Assembly (NCBI GenBank): GCA_039566865.1
Contig: CM076958.1
Coordinates: forward strand, 11,012,501-11,076,500
DNA: 64,000 nt
Source: Aurelia coerulea
Taxonomy: Eukaryota > Cnidaria > Scyphozoa > Semaeostomeae > Ulmaridae
Direction: 5' to 3'
Shown: piece after piece, positions 1 through 9,327 of the stretch
How positions within the stretch are numbered: the stretch's first letter is position 1
Layout of the letters: the number at the start of each line of letters is the position of its first letter
The notes under the pieces: model-generated
What the model saw: the letters and a program-made list of their open reading frames with translations, nothing else
Told to the model about the DNA's origin: nothing
The model's database searches: none
Program-made: the position numbers and the translations under genes

Positions 1-497
1 TTAATGACGGTAACGCTGCGGGTTTTTCACCCTGATTCCAAGCTCCTTGATTTCATGGATATCATGGTAAAAATACCAGCCTTTTCTTCAAGAACTCCCA
101 AGATTTTGAAAGCTTTTTTCATACGGGTCCCTCTCTTTCTCGTTGATGCAATCGCCATGCTCGTACTGTGTGTTCAATGCACGCAGTTTCGCGCGTCATA
201 ATTGTGACGTCACATTGGCCAAGTCAATGTCACGCTAAACTTGCAAAACTACTCAACTTTGACACACAATTTTTAGTACTTAAACTGATAATTTCGATTT
301 GAAACTTTCACAAAATGTTTATAACATTATAAGTTATTTGAAAAGATTGAAAAATCAATGTCGAAAATTTGGCTGCATAAGGCCTTTAATTACTTGAAAA
401 TAATGATAAGATTAGTGTTTAGTGATTCAATAACAGCATGTGTGTTGACAAAATCGTCACCAAAAAAACTACCAAAATGCAAAAAATCTCAAATAAC
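1..497 (-). other. Possible small coding remnant, otherwise nothing recognised
   Basis: On the minus strand, between about 195 and 90, one frame reads like protein (it includes LRALNTQYEHGDC followed by INEKERDPYEKSF) before a stop near 90. I do not recognise it. It has no start codon or clear splice sites and does not resemble the missing half of the BAH domain of the minus-strand gene to the right. It could be a decayed transposon fragment or an exon of a neighbouring gene. The remaining bases to 497 are AT-rich and show nothing I can name. Confidence 0.2.
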
Positions 498-499
498 TA

Positions 500-1046
500 C
501 CGGGTGTCCCAAAAAAAAAGTACTCCCGTTTGAAAAATCACCAAAATTTGATTACACGGCCGATCTTCAATTTTCTTTTTTGTCACGTAGATCAAAGACC
601 AAATTATTTTCCAAGACATAGCTGATCTTGTAAGTGGTTTAAAAATGAGCAAATTTAGTTCTTTTTAGGGCTACCTGGTTTTGAATCATACTGCAAAAAA
701 GCACTGATGATATCCAGATCAATTTCTTTGTGCGTGTAAAACTTCTAGTATGGTCATAAATGACAGAAATAAATGCGCACTATCATTGGAGACTTCAATG
801 ATGATAAAAAATCTGAAAATTTGGACTCTTAGGCAAGATTGAGTATTTTGCTTAAAAACTATAGCTCAAAATAAGGTTTTTCAACCTGTAAATTTCCTAC
901 CTTGCTGTGTCAAAAGCAAACATTTTATCATCTGTGAATATTTTTGGGTCTTTGACAAAGCAATTCAAAAAGAAAATTTCATCAAAAGTTTGATAATCAA
1001 TTTTTGGTGATTTTTAAACAGGAGTACTTTTTTTTGGGACACCCGG
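500..1046. mobile_element. Non-autonomous mariner-like foldback element, TA target duplication
   Basis: The ends are CCGGGTGTCCCAAAAAA and its complement, flanked by TA on both sides (498-499 and 1047-1048). The inverted repeat continues beyond the tip for about 100 bp with mismatches: both arms contain matching AGTACTCC, AAATCACCAAAA and GTCAAAGACC-type words. No coding potential is seen. A TA duplication and this tip are typical of Tc1/mariner-type elements; assignment to that superfamily is inference because no transposase is present. Confidence 0.85.
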
Positions 1047-1061
1047 TACCTGCACATTTAA

Positions 1062-1914
1062 CCCTATTTTAACCGGGTTTTTCGCCCCCCCCTGTTTTTC
1101 TCCGCAAGTATAACAGCTATGACAATGAAACTTGCACTGTGTCATAATTGAACAAAAGAGAATCTAAAAATAGCACTAATCAATCAATAGTCACGTGATT
1201 GGTTGCTAGGCAACCAAAAACAATGCAGATTTTGAGAAAATCGAGCTATTTGCAATAAAGGGCCCATTATTAGCAAATAGCTAGATAAAATTGGCAAAAA
1301 ACCATCCAAATACCTGCTTGATATCATTAATTTGTAGTTTCATATGGTTTCATACGGATATTTGTGGTTCCTAATAAATTAACTAATTAAATAATGAAAA
1401 TTTGATTCAATCCAAAATTGTTAGCTCAATAATTATGATTTAAAACCATTAATTTCGCATATTATTGGTGAAATCAAATACCTTCATCGATATTTGAGGC
1501 AATTCCATCAGTTTTGCATAAAAAATTACTTATTCATTAAGAATATGACGTCATAAAGATTGATGACGTCATAGAAATAATAAACTGCTGATGTCAGCAA
1601 ATATGAATAAATTATATATCAAATGAAAGTACTCATCGAGACGAATCGAATGGTATATATATTGTTGAGATTTAGTAACAAAGAAAGAAATTAGAGCTGT
1701 TTTAAAGAATTTCTTTGTGACCACTCTCCAAATATGGGCATGTGGTGGTCACGTGGTCAAACAATAGGTATTGAAATTTCTATTTTTTGATTGCCAACTA
1801 AATTTTAGGAAAAGTCAAGGAGTTTCAGCATTGCAGGTGGCATCGTTTGGGAGCTATTAAAAAAAGTCCGATAGGGGGGGGGCGAAAAACACCCCCCCCC
1901 CGGTTAAAATAGGG
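1062..1914. mobile_element. Non-autonomous piggyBac-like element, TTAA target duplication
   Basis: The ends read CCCTATTTTAACCGGG and its complement, followed inward on both sides by C-rich runs and the word TTTTTCGCC. TTAA flanks both ends exactly (1058-1061 and 1915-1918). TTAA duplications and ends starting CCC are hallmarks of piggyBac-type transposons. The 853 bp between contain no credible open frame, only AT-rich sequence with repeated GATGACGTCAT words near 1545-1575. Confidence 0.7.
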
Positions 1915-2754
1915 TTAAACCTATCAACGAGATAATCTTTACATAGAAACATACTTTGACCGTTCGTACTTTAGCCCAAAAAGAAAACTTGACGCGTGAT
2001 GTTGGGATCGAATTTTGATTTTTCATGCGTGCCTACATTTCTTAGCAGTGGCGTGCTGGGGATGAGATCGCAGGGGGGCAATAGGTCAAAATGGCGCCCC
2101 TTGCTAGACTTATGACTTATCGTCCCTTGTTTCCCCGTGTCCTTTGATTTGCTGATATCAGTTGCTCAATAGGGACTCGTACCATTACTCTTATAAAGTG
2201 GGTCCCCTGTTTCAAAACGGCGTAGACAAGCGGGAGTTCTCGTACACACAACAAAATCGCTTGGAGCTTAAACATTGAAAAGCAAACTTTTAGTACAAAA
2301 AATAATGTTTTCCTGACCTACCCATCACAGACAATATACCTTTCAAAGCAGTAATCTTCCTCTGTAGAAACAAAATAGATCCATCGCAGCTACGAGAACT
2401 CTAGGCCGTATCAACCGTTTTTTGGATGCAACAACAACAACTGTCTAAATAGCAATTACAACAATTGTCCTTATTGGTTGAAAACTAAATTCTAGCAATT
2501 GGATGGGTAAAAACGGAACCACTCTATGTGGGCCTAAAGGGGGCCCACTTTGTAAGAGTAATGGTATGAATCCCTTTGACCAAGTGATAGCAGCGTTAGC
2601 TGAATTCGTCTATTCCAGTTCATTTGTTCATACCAATACAGATTTTCTTTGCAAGGGAAGGAAGTCAATGCCAGTTTTTCATGATAAAATGCTATTGAAA
2701 GTTCTCGAAAACTTTTTTCTAATTCTAAACTGTCAATGAGCTCGTCTTTGTCGA

Positions 2755-3125
2755 GGGAGAGAAAAATCTTTTTTCCAAACGCCATCATCAGAAGGCCCTC
2801 AAGGAGCTCTTGAACCATCGTTGAGCGTATCCGCGACATGGAAAACGAATGCTCAGCGGTTGAGGAGCTCACAGGAATGGCAATTGCAATAGCATACGTG
2901 CCCTAAGATGGGATATGCATCCATTAGATGGTACGTGGGATGACATAGCATAGCTGCAAGGCATCAGCAAAGGATGGCAGCTTGCTCTTTTCGTCAATTT
3001 GCTTTCTGTGTATCGCACCTGGCCAATCAAAATCTTCATAATAATCATCATAGTCATCATAATCATAGTCATCATGTATTCGTTGGTTCGTTTTCTGTTT
3101 GGCTGGTCTACACATCAAAATCAAA
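2755..3125 (-). pseudogene. hAT transposase C-terminal dimerisation region, frameshifted
   Basis: Across two frames on the minus strand the conceptual product contains AIAIPVSSSTAEHSFSMSRI followed by RSTMVQELLEGLLMM. This matches the family pattern of the hAT dimerisation domain, whose core reads roughly P-[VT]-SS-x-ER-SFS-x-RRIK-x-RSTM-x-QERL. A preceding Asp/Tyr-rich stretch comes from a (TCA)n-type microsatellite at 3035-3075. The frame changes near 2870-2925, stops follow, and the catalytic part upstream is not recognisable, so it is a relic. It would have acted in cut-and-paste mobilisation of the surrounding element. Confidence 0.65.
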
Positions 3126-3216
3126 TTCGACGTTTGACTGCTAATTATTTGATTGGAATCATACTTGAATAGATACGCAATGATTTATGATCTAAAAGAT
3201 AATGACGTGAGAAGTA

Positions 3217-3816
3217 CCGGGTGTCCCAAAAAAATGTATACGGATTTGGTTGACTCTAGCGCTGTGAATTTAGCTTTAATCAATGGCTAATCACTCTCCA
3301 AATGTTCCTCGATAGTTAATTTGAACATAGATACCTCGTTTGTTGGTATTGGTGCTTTGGGAGCAGAAATATCAATCTTGAAAGCTCAAATTTGCCTCTT
3401 CCTGCAAACCAGAGCTTTAGCCTTTTGGCGTAAGCAATTTCTTAAGGCACAGTGTATAAATCAACGAGGTCCTTGATAAAATTGGAGCAATATTAGATCT
3501 TGTATTATTACGTTTTTCAGAAGTCACCCCCCCCCCCAGTCACCCATTAGGATGTTTCTTAATTTTTCATTGATTTCAGTTCTTAATTTCGATGTGGTTC
3601 TGGAATTTGCTTAGGCGAAAAGGCCAAAGCTCTGGTTTGCAAGTGGACGCAAATTTGAGCTTTCAAGATTAATATTTCTGCTCTCAAAGCACCAATACCA
3701 ACAAACGAGGTATCTATGTTCAAGTTGACTATCGAGGAACATTTTGAGAGTAAATAAAGCTAAATTCACATCGCTGGAGTCAACCAAATCTGTATACATT
3801 TTTTTGGGACACCCGG
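3217..3816. mobile_element. Mariner-like foldback element nested in the hAT element
   Basis: The tips are CCGGGTGTCCCAAAAAAATG and its complement, with TA on both sides (3215-3216, 3817-3818). The arms are about 230 bp each and match at roughly nine in ten positions, so the element is nearly all palindrome around a ~130 bp centre. A C-run (3529-3538) lies in the loop. Its position inside 2046-6088 shows it arrived after the hAT element. A diverged relative is at 21780-22095. Confidence 0.88.
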
Positions 3817-4659
3817 TATTAAACAGCGCCTTCTTTGAGTTTCCATTTCATTTGATATCCTAGTATCGAAATCTGGGTTGACTTTTGATAAGACATTGAA
3901 AAACATTTTAAAACAAACAGATGACCAGCCTAAGTATTTTTAAATGTTATGCGGCTACTTCTTAAAGTGTTGCAACCAAAATCATTTGATCATTTGCATC
4001 AGTATCACAAGTTAGTGTTCGCACGATTAGGAGAGAGGCAAACATCCCAAAATGTGCTCCCGGAAATTTTCTTGTTTTTGTTATCATTCTCATTCCTATT
4101 CCTTCAAATTGTATAAATCCTGGAAAATTCTTTACTGCTTCTAGATGAGCGTTTTATCGTTTCATTTGTGGTATGGTTCCTCCTCTTCCTCTAGTAATTT
4201 ACCTTTACTTGCTTGATCTCTATGTTCTAAGACATGTGCCAGGATATTGCAATAGCCTCTTCTTGGATAGTAAATTCTAACTTATCTTCTGAATAGATCC
4301 TAGGGGGAGGGTGTACGTAGCCTATGAACTTGTACTGGGATGTGCCCACGAAAAGAAATTACCCAGTTCCAGAATTGTTGCCTTCAAATGATAGCCGATT
4401 GTAGGAAAAAATCGGTCAAAAATATACTCCAAAACACACAAAATGGACTAAATAACAACCCGATCTAACAACATTTCCCCCTGTGACATGTTTTGACAAC
4501 CGGCTCCAGAAAAGTTTCTTTCTTTTGATACCCTGCTCAGAAAAAATTTGAGAAAACGATACGCTGAAAAACGGCACATCCCCGTCGGACAAATATACAA
4601 CCCCCCCCCCTTCGACATGACAATACCTTTGGTGTGATTAGCTACCTTTCCTCCTTTGT

Positions 4660-5745
4660 GCAGCGGCATGGCCAGGGCAAATTATGTGGGGTATTGAAAT
4701 TTGGGGGTCTGCGGGCGAGGCACCAAGGAAAATTTTTGGGACCAAGCCATTTACTTTCGCTTAGAATGCATCTCCCAATTTCATGCTTACCATTAGCGAC
4801 AAGGAAACTTTGATAGTTTTGTGACAGTTATCCTATGAATCAAGAGCACGAGGAAAATTTTAGAAGAAACATTGATTACTTTGGCTTGGAATGCATCCCA
4901 TGAGTCCATATTTGCCAGTGCTAAAAATGGAAGATTTGACATTTCTCAGAAAATTCTTGCCCAACCAATACACAGCTATGTTCTCTTCGGAGGACCGACT
5001 TTCGAAATGAAACTTGATTTCTGGGAAATTCAACAGGCTCTCCCCCCAAAATCCTTAAAAATGAGTATGAAAATGGACTACAAATCCTTAACCATAGGTC
5101 TTCCCCTAAAAGTTGGGCGGCACGTCCCCGTCATCCCAAGAACCAAAACCCCTCCGCTCCAGGCGCTAAGCATTACGCTTTCCAATAGTTTACAAATCTT
5201 CATTTCTTTGCTGTCATGTAAACAATTTTCTGAGCCTTGGAAAGAACTCACAACTGAACAGTGATTTGTGTCTCCTTTCGGTGCGGCTTGGCCAGAGCCA
5301 GTAAAGTGAGAGGATAGTAAAATTAGGGGGAATGGGGGTGAAGCCTCCAGGAAAATAGCTGAGTTCACGCCCTTCACTTTAGCTGATCATTCTGTAACAG
5401 TTGCTTTTATAGATTGGCATCCCCAGGAAAATATTTCAAGGTAAGTCAATTTTTTAGAATGCCTGTCTTCATCCCATCTCCACCAGTGCAAAATTAGAAA
5501 CCATCTTTACAAGTGTCAAATTGGAAGCGTTCATAGTTTTGTAACAGTTTTTCACGAATCACCACATTTGATAAAGTGTTTACCCAAACCACACTACATT
5601 TTCCCTTGTTTGCGTTTGTCACAATCCATTTTGCTCGTCCCCAAAATGGAAGTCTTGACGATACTGTGATAGTTTATCGAGGAAAATTTTTCAAAGAGAC
5701 ACCATTACTTTGACTTAAAATGAATCTCAAGGACCATCTTTTGCT
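4660..5745. repeat. Degenerate internal subrepeats of the hAT element
   Basis: Related blocks recur: GCGGC(A/T)TGGCCAG at 4661 and 5282, each followed by a G-rich stretch and a CC(A)AGGAAAAT word; and variants of TTGATAGTTTTGTGACAGTT, GAGGAAAATTTT and AATGCATC with ATGGAAG near 4760-4930, 5380-5560 and 5640-5730. This suggests an ancestral unit of roughly 600 bp, now decayed. No protein function is apparent in the frames spanning it. Confidence 0.45.
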
Positions 5746-5809
5746 TTGGCAGAAGTAAATTCCATTGAATGTAAAAATCCTTTAATTGATTATTACAGAT
5801 AGAAATTTC

Positions 5810-5915
5810 CTTGATCCCTGGATAAGATCCGAAGTTCCCTTGTTCCTTTTTATTTTTGGCCATGTTCCCTTGTTCCCTTGATATATTTCGCATGTTTCCC
5901 TGTTCCCTGGGACCC
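5810..5915. repeat. GTTCCCTTG-type short tandem repeat
   Basis: Variants of GTTCCCTTG and GTTCCCTGG recur at least five times within about 100 bases near the right end of the hAT element. The open frames over it are low-complexity products of the repeat and are not real genes. Confidence 0.5.
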
Positions 5916-6199
5916 CTAAACGACCCTCAGTATCATTGCGATGTTTCAAGAAGTTCTCTTCGTTCACTAACTAATTGATCAGGGCGCCTTCGGCGCCCCC
6001 TAAAATAGATATTCTCTCTGGCGCCCCTTAAAAATCAACCAGCAGGGGGGGCAGTTGCCCCCCTGCCCCCCCTGCCAGCACGCCACTGTTTCTTAGGGAA
6101 ACCTGGCATTCTGTATGAAGTGTAGCCAAAGTACCTTGTATCACAGAGGCGCATAAGTTTATCAAGAACAGAATTCTACAGGAAAAACGATTGACTTAC

Positions 6200-6353
6200 C
6201 TTCATCTTCTTCCCAAATTCCAGAGACTCGTGCAACAAAAGGCAAGTCCTTCTTCCTTGGTCCTGATTTCAACAAGACAGCATCCCGTACATTGATGACT
6301 TCTTCGTTACGGCGCATGCTTGAATAATATCTACGAATCACAACTCTGTCTTC
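6200..6353 (-). CDS. BAHD1: BAHD1-like protein, exon encoding start of the BAH domain
   Basis: On the minus strand an acceptor (TTTGTTTCTGTAG) at 6354-6355 opens a frame that ends at a strong donor, GAAG|GTAAGT. The 51 codons include RVVIRRYYSSMRRNEEV and then INVRDAVLLKSGPRKKDL with PFVARVSGIWE. The VRDxVLLKSGPRK...PFVAR(V/I)S..WE pattern is characteristic of the BAH (bromo-adjacent homology) domain of the BAHD1/BAHCC1 group, a module that binds chromatin such as methylated H3K27. The exon follows in phase 0 from 7841-7788 and ends with one extra base. The rest of the BAH domain is not seen in the remaining 6.2 kb of the window, so the following intron is long and transposon-filled, or the gene is broken there. 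BAHCC1-type is the main alternative. Confidence 0.8.
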
Positions 6354-7140
6354 CTACAGAAACAAATTAATGATTAATGTTTATACCGGGTGGGTCACAA
6401 GAAACATGGGGTGCTCGCCAATTTTAATTGATGCAGCGTACTCTGGAAACTCATTTCTTTAAAACTTATTGCATAAAAGGAAGACTCGAACTTACATATG
6501 AAAATTTGTTCAGTCGTAATCGGACTTTCATCCCATAAATGTGAGTGATTTTAGTGCAATCGTATTTCGCAAGATGCGTAAAATAGGCCTATAATTAGAT
6601 TCATATTCATTAACGTGCAAACTAAAACTTCAATACGCCTGGATTGAATTGTTTTTCACCAAGTATGGCTTGCTAAACGCCCTACGTATGCTATATATTG
6701 ACTGGTGGATGCGAATGACTATCGTCACAGTTGATTAAATCATTCTGAAATCATGAGCTGTTTGTCGGAAAACTTCTCAGAAATCTTAGCTACCTTAGCA
6801 ACTATTTATCTTGTACACTCTTAATATTGACGAATGAACAACATGGTACCAAAAAACCCCACTTTTCCAGAAGCATCCCATTATCCCCATGGAAAATCAA
6901 AACGTAAGGAATGACGTTGATGCAGGGTCTTCCACAGCAAAATAATTCATTTGATCTGAATCAAAGCTGGTCCGTTTGATTAAGATAATGTCTAATTTCA
7001 GTTACATACCATGCAACCACCAAATCTCGCAATTCTTTTTTGTAAATTCTGTTTCACATTAGATGCCAGGCGTATTATTCCCGACCAAACAGCCAAGAAT
7101 TGCGTTCGCGACATCATTTCAGCTGTTGCAACCCTGACCA
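6354..7140. other. Intron sequence with a single mariner-like end
   Basis: Intron of the BAHD1-like gene. At 6385 a lone end, CCGGGTGGGTCAC, preceded by TA, marks the left terminus of a foldback element whose right end I could not find. At 7038-7075 GTTTCACATTAGATGCCAGGC repeats, in opposite orientation, a word found beside other LINE tails (40598, 59120, 59480). No exon was recognised. Confidence 0.4.
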
Positions 7141-7415
7141 GACTTGGTTTGTTGTATGTTCCGTATGTAACGGCCTCAGGGTAATCATGATCATTTATTC
7201 CTCAGGGTATTGTCCTTGTAGCGTCGTAAAGTAGTTCGTAAGAAATGTTTTAGGTAATTTAGACTTGCCCCAAGTCCATTTCGTCAACTCAGTGAGAATG
7301 TGGGAAATGAGGTCCTGCGGAGGAGGTTGTCTACAGACGAAATATTGTCTTTGTAAAATCCGTCCTTGCAAAACTTATATATTGAATATATATAATGCAA
7401 AAATCCAGGGTTGCT
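7141..7415 (+). mobile_element. LINE 3' tail fragment, interrupted by a hairpin end
   Basis: The block with GTCCTTGTAGCGTCGTAAAG then TAGTTCGTAAGAAATG and TTTTAGGTA, followed by an AT-rich tail with TTGAATATATATAATG, is the same 3' region seen at 40690-40852 and 59744-59900. Only the untranslated tail is present, as usual for 5'-truncated LINE insertions. A GACTTG-family hairpin end interrupts it at 7260. Confidence 0.55.
7260..7295. mobile_element. Single end of a GACTTG hairpin element
   Basis: TAGACTTGCCCCAAGTCC followed by ATTTCGTCAA matches the left end of the complete element at 60013-60097 almost base for base, including the subterminal word. No matching right end is found in the next several hundred bases, so this copy is truncated or has lost its right half. 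It lies inside a LINE tail. Confidence 0.55.
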
Positions 7416-7787
7416 CTGAAGATGCCCTAGTGGGCGAAACTAGTTAGCAGATAGCTGAATAAATGAAAAAAAGCGCAAAGATCAACTCGATGCCTGCTCT
7501 CTGAGGATGTTGTCCCTCTTCTTCATCGTTCACTATATAATATAAAAATCCATATATTTACTCTGATGATAGTATCAACTTGAAAGGCGTCAGTGTGCTA
7601 AAAAATATCAATTTTTTGCCTATTTCTCGTTCGTTTTTCATCCGCACTTTTAGTATTCATTTTACATATGAAAGAAGTATTGCTATCCAACATTGTCTCC
7701 ATGTCGATGCTGCGTATAAAAAAAATGCACTTTCAGTTAGATGACAGCGTTCGTAATAGGCAGAATGGAAAATACTAGGTAACTTAC

Positions 7788-7841
7788 GTAGGCAAATGGC
7801 TTTTCGACTGGCTCTCCTTCAAGGAGCCATCCATTTACCAT
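7788..7841 (-). CDS. BAHD1: BAHD1-like protein, 18-codon exon
   Basis: Flanked by an acceptor (TTGAATTTCAG) and a strong donor (TAC|GTAAGT). It encodes MVNGWLLEGEPVEKPFAY in phase 0 at both ends, so it joins cleanly to the BAH exon at 6353. The NGW...GEP.EK pattern is what I would expect just upstream of the BAH domain in this family, though this is from memory and was not checked by alignment. The preceding intron is only 51 bp. Confidence 0.7.
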
Positions 7842-7892
7842 CTGAAATTCAATAGGGAAAATTACTTCAAAGGAAAATAACTTCAAACTTAC

Positions 7893-7927
7893 ATTGACTG
7901 CAGTGATGGAAGCGTTCGATTTGAATG
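7893..7927 (-). CDS. BAHD1: BAHD1-like protein, small exon (start uncertain)
   Basis: A donor, CAAT|GTAAGT, follows codons FKSNASITAVN, in phase 0 with the next exon. The only AG after the last upstream in-frame stop is ACATGTAG, which makes a 35-base exon needing one base from the exon before. The long exon ending at 9328 ends on a codon boundary, so at least one further exon or another donor must lie between. The missing piece was not identified. Confidence 0.5.
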
Positions 7928-8039
7928 CTACATGTACATTTGAAGGACCAAACATTATTCAGAAATCATTCTCAAGATATGAACTCATCATACTTGGCAT
8001 TCTCTTCAGAAACGAAAGTTATTTTGCGTGATGTCTTGT

Positions 8040-8483
8040 CAGGCCCGTCGGAACGAAATTCATATTGGGGGGCTGAAACTTGATGTAAGCGTAGCAAGTG
8101 AAAACGGTGGTCGGAGGGGGGGGGCTTGCCCCCGGAGAAATATTTCTAGACCACGCCCTTTACATCGTTGGAAAACGCCCTATTTTTGAAGAATTTGCCT
8201 TTTCAAGAAGCAAAGGATAATGAATGACGGGGATCTTTCCAGCAAAATTTTGAAACTAGGACTTGAATTTCACGAGGAAATAGATTAATTTTGAATTGCA
8301 TAATGATATGAAAGTGCTAGCTTGATACAAATTGGTAACTTCCTCAAATGCAGATCAGTTTGGATCTTCATTTCCAACAGCTTGGCTTTCACAGCCTTTT
8401 TCACGTACATAAGTGAACGAAATTCAGCAAATTATTGGGGGGGGGCTGGAGCCCCCCTTGACCCCCTGGTTCCGACGGGCCTG
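8040..8483. mobile_element. hAT-like short element with G/C-rich ends
   Basis: The ends are CAGGCCCGTCGGAAC and its complement. Subterminal GGGGGG tracts are followed by GGAGCCCCCC-type words, and the word GAACGAAATTCA occurs near both ends. The CA...TG ends resemble hAT elements, but the flanking eight bases (TGTCTTGT and CTCGTAAT) do not match well, so the target duplication is not demonstrated. It lies in an intron of the BAHD1-like gene. Confidence 0.6.
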
Positions 8484-9130
8484 CTCGTAATGCATTTCAC
8501 AAATTAATAGCGAAACACATCTATACAGATATTTGTCATCTATCCTAAGTCTGATCAAGTATCAAATAAACGTCTCTGCAATAAAATATATTTTGCCAAT
8601 CTGCAAAAAGGCCATTTGGTCTTGTGTTCTGGTATCAAAACGTTAAGATTTTAAATGCATTCTAGGGAGCGGTCATTTTTAATCCTGGGTACCAAGGCAG
8701 AGGAATTTTGACAGGGGCGTGAAGCTTTTTCCATTATTTTGCTGGCGTACGAATAAATAAAGAGTCATTCTTACAGGGTATGAAACTATTTTACTTGAAA
8801 AGAATGTTATATGAAGTCATCAATCAACATTTAAAGGAAGCTTAACAGTCATCTGGAAATGATGAATCACTTGACAGGCATGAAAATCGCCTGGAACGAC
8901 TTAATGTATGTGCATATATATAAAGAGTCCTGGATGTGGTACCAAACCATTTTGCTAAAGATGGTAGGGTACAGAAATGTTTTCTGGATTCAAGATGGGT
9001 ATGATTTTTTTTCTAATTGTGTGAAACTATCCTCCGCCCTGGTACCCGGAATTAATAATGAATAAATCTTTATGAAAATAGGATTTTGCGTAGTTGTTAT
9101 GGAATTTCTTTCCAAATTCTTACAAACTCC
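8484..9130. other. Intron sequence, nothing recognised
   Basis: AT-rich sequence between the hAT-like element and a hairpin. At least one exon of the BAHD1-like gene should lie between 9328 and 7927 for phase reasons, but no stretch here shows both splice sites and a convincing frame. Confidence 0.3.
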
Positions 9131-9275
9131 TGAAAGACGACCTTCACTGCAGTAGTTTTGATCGTTGACCAGCACGTTTGTCTAGAGCGCATGCTCTCCA
9201 ACAACAGAGCATGCGCCCTAGACAAACTTGCTGGTCGCCGACCAAAAGTACTGGAAGTGGAGGTCGGCCTTAAGA
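9131..9275. repeat. Imperfect palindrome, ~70-bp arms
   Basis: The inverted arms meet near 9205 around the loop CCAACAAC. The inner stem is GTTTGTCTAG(A/G)GCGCATGCTCT, with outer parts pairing GACCAGCA and a GACCT(T/C)CACT word. No target duplication was found. It lies immediately downstream of the long exon of the BAHD1-like gene and would fold in its intron RNA. Confidence 0.7.
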
Positions 9276-9327
9276 AACGCTTTTCACAACATATGAGCCA
9301 ATAAAGAAAATTCCCCAAGAAGCAAAC

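Larger units (their letters stand above)
2046..6088 (-). mobile_element. hAT-family DNA transposon, 4 kb, with decayed transposase
   Basis: The element starts CAGTGGCGTGCTGG and ends with the complement. The 8-bp sequence TTTCTTAG is duplicated exactly on both sides (2038-2045 and 6089-6096), the size expected for hAT. G/C-rich subterminal tracts and a GGCGCC repeat lie near the right end. The minus strand at about 3125-2755 carries a broken C-terminal hAT transposase region. A second element (3217-3816) is inserted inside. It sits in the large intron of the BAHD1-like gene. Confidence 0.85.

Noticed and set aside
4872..5377. 130-codon plus-strand and 99-codon minus-strand frames inside the hAT element
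   Set aside because: They overlap decayed subrepeats and resemble no transposase.
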